From positions 1-8,616 of the forward strand of contig JAAURU010000131.1 of the NCBI GenBank assembly GCA_012032075.1: 8,616 nucleotides of DNA. The letters run 5' to 3'. A model generated the notes under the pieces. The model had not been told where the DNA came from and searched no databases. It worked only from the letters and a program-made list of their open reading frames with translations. Position 1 is the stretch's first letter. Every line of letters begins with the position of its first letter. Below are positions 7,248 to 8,616 of this stretch, piece by piece. Origin of the DNA: Flavobacterium sp. (GTDB lineage: Bacteria > Bacteroidota > Bacteroidia > Flavobacteriales > Flavobacteriaceae). Both the position numbers and the translations under genes were made by a program.

Positions 7248-7445
7248 ATGAAAAAAATTAGTTTAAAAGATGTAAAAAATACTCTTTCTAGAAATGAAAT
7301 GAGAGAAATGTTTGGAGGAAGAGTGAAGTATCCTTCATGTGATAGAACTTGTACAAGTGACTGGGGTTGTGGAACTAGTGATGGATGTCCTAACTGTAGG
7401 CCTAAATCAGATAATCCACAGGAGGGGCTTTGTAAGCCTTGGTAA
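7248..7445 (+). CDS. GG-leader cysteine-rich RiPP/bacteriocin-like precursor peptide
   Basis: This 65-residue peptide starts at the ATG at 7248. A possible upstream start at 7191 would add 19 hydrophobic residues and lacks the conserved leader start, so I reject it. Residues 1-24 (MKKISLKDVKNTLSRNEMREMFGG) are the typical Bacteroidota leader, with 'L-S-x-x-E-M-x-x-x-x-G-G' ending in the double-Gly cleavage site used by peptidase-containing ABC exporters. The core (from about residue 25) has six Cys at 31, 35, 41, 47, 50 and 62, many Gly/Ser/Asp/Thr, and ends CKPW. It resembles the TIGR04149-type precursor peptides (rSAM-associated) and the general 'bacteriocin-like protein' families of flavobacteria. 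Maturation could be by radical SAM thioether formation or simply disulfide bonds; no modifying enzyme gene is in the window. Probably controlled by the divergent XRE regulator. Confidence 0.8.
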   Translation: MKKISLKDVKNTLSRNEMREMFGGRVKYPSCDRTCTSDWGCGTSDGCPNCRPKSDNPQEGLCKPW

Positions 7446-7448
7446 ATC

Positions 7449-7487
7449 AATAAATAAAAGGAAAGACTTACTTTCCTTTTATTTATT
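7449..7487. terminator. perfect 17-bp hairpin terminator
   Basis: AATAAATAAAAGGAAAG (7449-7465) pairs perfectly with CTTTCCTTTTATTTATT (7471-7487) around a five-base loop ACTTA. The descending arm is T-rich and serves as the U-tract. It starts four bases after the peptide's stop codon. It separates the peptide from the next gene at 7541, which therefore probably has its own promoter or depends on read-through. Confidence 0.85.
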
Positions 7488-7540
7488 TTAGTTTAAATTG
7501 TTTTTTGATTTAAAATTTACTTTTAAATAATTATTTTAAC

Positions 7541-8259
7541 ATGTTATTAAATATATTAAAATTTGTTTTTTTATTTACATCATTGCTCTTTATGAATTTT
7601 TCATATGGGAGTAATAAAAAAATGAATAATAATTTCGAATTAAATGGTAAATTTTCTTCAAATGTAGTTTATAAAAAGATATACTTATTATACCAGAATG
7701 AATTGGGAATTAATGTGACAGACTCAATTGATATAATTAAAAACTCATTTTTTTTTAAGGGTAAAATTAAATCACCCTCAATAGCTAGTTTAGTAAAAAA
7801 TCCTAAGAAATTTTTTGATGAAGATAACTTAATAAAAATTTTTATTGAACCTAATAAAATGTATGTTACTATAGAGCCAGATTCTTTTAAAATTATAAGT
7901 TTTAATGGTTCTAAATCACAAAAAGAATATGAAGAGTTAAATAAACTTAAATTTGATTTTTTTAATACTCAAAAGAATACCGCTATTTTACTTCGTGAAT
8001 GTTTTAATAATAAAAAAACTGTTAATGATACTTCTGCTTTAAATTTAATAAATAGAAAAATAGATTCCCTCCAATCAATTTATGTTAAAAACGAAAAGGT
8101 TGAACTATTAATAAATTTAAAGTTTTCTAAAGAGAATCCTTCTTCTTATATTATACCCTATATACTTTCATATACACTTGAAAAAGATTTAGATTATCTT
8201 TTAGAAATTGAAAAAATATATGCTAATTTACCTCAAACTGTAAAAAAATTGAGATTTAC
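7541..8259 (+). CDS. DUF4369-type secreted protein (TlpA/thioredoxin-associated N-terminal domain), 3' end cut by the junction
   Basis: The ATG at 7541 starts MLLNILKFVFLFTSLLFMNF followed by SYG, a signal peptide. Residues about 31-120 (FELNGKFSSNVVYKKIYLLY, then DSIDIIKNSFFFKGKIKSPS, then IFIEPNKMYVTIEPD) fit the DUF4369 pattern, in which 'G-x-x-x-x-x-x-x-x-v-x-L...D-S-x-x-v-x-x-g-x-F-x-F-x-G-x-i' precedes an all-helical linker and a TlpA-like thioredoxin domain. The helical linker is visible (KKTVNDTSALNLINRKIDSL, about residues 155-175) and is followed by KFSKENPSSYIIPYILSYTL. No CxxC thioredoxin motif appears before the break. Bacterial-looking protein ends near residue 238. The frame then stays open by chance to the window edge in GC-rich DNA, giving low-complexity Arg/Ser/Lys sequence. 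Proximity to a six-Cys peptide hints at a thiol-disulfide role, but that is inference. Confidence 0.72.
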
Positions 8260-8350
8260 GAAACCTATTCACCGGGTGCAATTGATACCATTTATCTACT
8301 TGATTTCAATTCAGAAAAATGGAAAATCGTTTACGGAAATTTGGATCTCG
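8245..8350. other. Right junction between bacterial DNA and GC-rich DNA
   Basis: Bacterial codon use and the DUF4369-gene frame (frame 2) look normal up to about 8245. In frame 1 a protein-like stretch, ETYSPGAIDTIYLLDF (8260-8307), extends to ETATKKRR (about 8350-8373). The piece 8260-8350 is intermediate in composition, and beyond it the DNA is GC-rich. The A7 run at 8242-8248 could also hide a one-base loss that would shift bacterial protein into frame 1, so the breakpoint cannot be fixed by eye. Confidence 0.6.
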
Positions 8351-8616
8351 AAACGGCGACAAAAAAACGGCGCAGCCTGGCGCCGCCCAGAGAGGTCCCG
8401 AGGTTCGAAGCCTCAGAACCTCACCAACACCCCCCCGCGGGAATCGGCCGCCGGCATCGCCGCCGGCCGCTCAAAACGTAACAACAACCACTCCTCCTCC
8501 TCCTCACGAGGAAAAAGCAACCAAGAGACCCAAGCCGGAAAGAGGGAGAAGAAGAAGAGGGAGAAGAAGACATCTACGTGGTGGGAAGCGTCGCATCGCC
8601 GGACCGGAAAACACCC
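8260..8616 (+). other. GC-rich non-bacterial flank with possible coding fragments, gene unassigned
   Basis: Bases 8401-8460 are 41/60 G+C, against the strongly AT-rich bacterial part, and CA and TG are frequent, unlike positions 1-1890. In frame 1 a protein-like stretch runs from ETYSPGAIDTIYLLDF to a TAA at 8479-8481. After that, the same frame gives KEGEEEEGEEDIYVVGSVAS (about 8533-8592), which again looks like protein. Frame 0 reads Pro/Thr-rich (PPASPPAAQNVTTTT) between them. A eukaryotic gene with a disordered linker and one or two missing bases, or an intron, would explain this, but I do not recognise the protein. The purine-rich tract at 8530-8570 and the CTC repeats at 8491-8503 are simple sequence. 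Confidence 0.4.

Noticed and set aside
7214..7450. minus-strand open frame of 78 codons
   Set aside because: It is the complement of the GG-leader peptide gene; the plus-strand leader and Cys pattern are far more convincing.
8400..8422. GAGGTTC/GAACCTC inverted repeat as a terminator or tRNA T-arm
   Set aside because: No T-run follows, no tRNA cloverleaf can be built around it, and a 7-bp repeat in GC-rich DNA is easily fortuitous.

Overview
This window is a mosaic of three kinds of DNA. Positions 1 to about 1890 look like a fungal retrotransposon destroyed by repeat-induced point mutation (RIP). Positions about 1899 to 8258 look like bacterial DNA of the Flavobacteriia type. From about 8260 to the end the DNA becomes GC-rich and differs from both. 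The simplest reading is a fungal (Pezizomycotina-like) contig holding a piece of a Bacteroidota associate, either by misassembly or contamination or, less likely, by real insertion.

Left part (minus strand). CA and TG are almost absent: I count 3 CA and 1 TG in positions 361-780, while TA is everywhere and CG survives. Read on the minus strand, one reading frame runs from about 1896 down to position 1 and is interrupted almost only by TAA and TAG. Reverting RIP-type changes (TAA/TAG to Gln or Trp, some Tyr to His or Cys) gives a Gag-like region, a CCHC zinc knuckle at 907-948, and the start of a Ty3/gypsy Pol reverse transcriptase (KFADVFSEK at 181-207). This is a dead Gag-Pol.

Middle part (bacterial). 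It starts with a gene for a secreted protein of unknown function (1899-2905). Next comes a large gene (3091-6701) for an exported protein of about 1204 residues: signal peptide, Asp-box beta-propeller, two GEVED-type repeats and a type IX secretion C-terminal sorting domain. A hairpin terminator separates it from a convergent XRE-family regulator gene (6763-7137, minus). Divergent from the regulator, across a dyad-symmetric probable operator, is a 65-residue GG-leader peptide gene with six cysteines (7248-7445), a Bacteroidota RiPP or bacteriocin-like precursor. A perfect 17-bp hairpin terminator follows, and then a DUF4369-type (TlpA/thioredoxin-associated) secreted protein gene that is cut at the right junction. 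The first two bacterial genes carry seven frameshifts, six clearly in A or T runs and mostly one-base losses. That pattern fits uncorrected sequencing error better than gene decay.

Right part. At about 8245-8350 composition shifts and bases 8401-8460 are 41/60 G+C. Frame 1 contains a protein-like stretch, but I could not assign a gene.

The most interesting biological unit is the XRE regulator, operator and Cys-rich GG peptide with its neighbouring DUF4369 gene. The most interesting structural facts are the RIP-killed Gag-Pol and the two inter-kingdom junctions.
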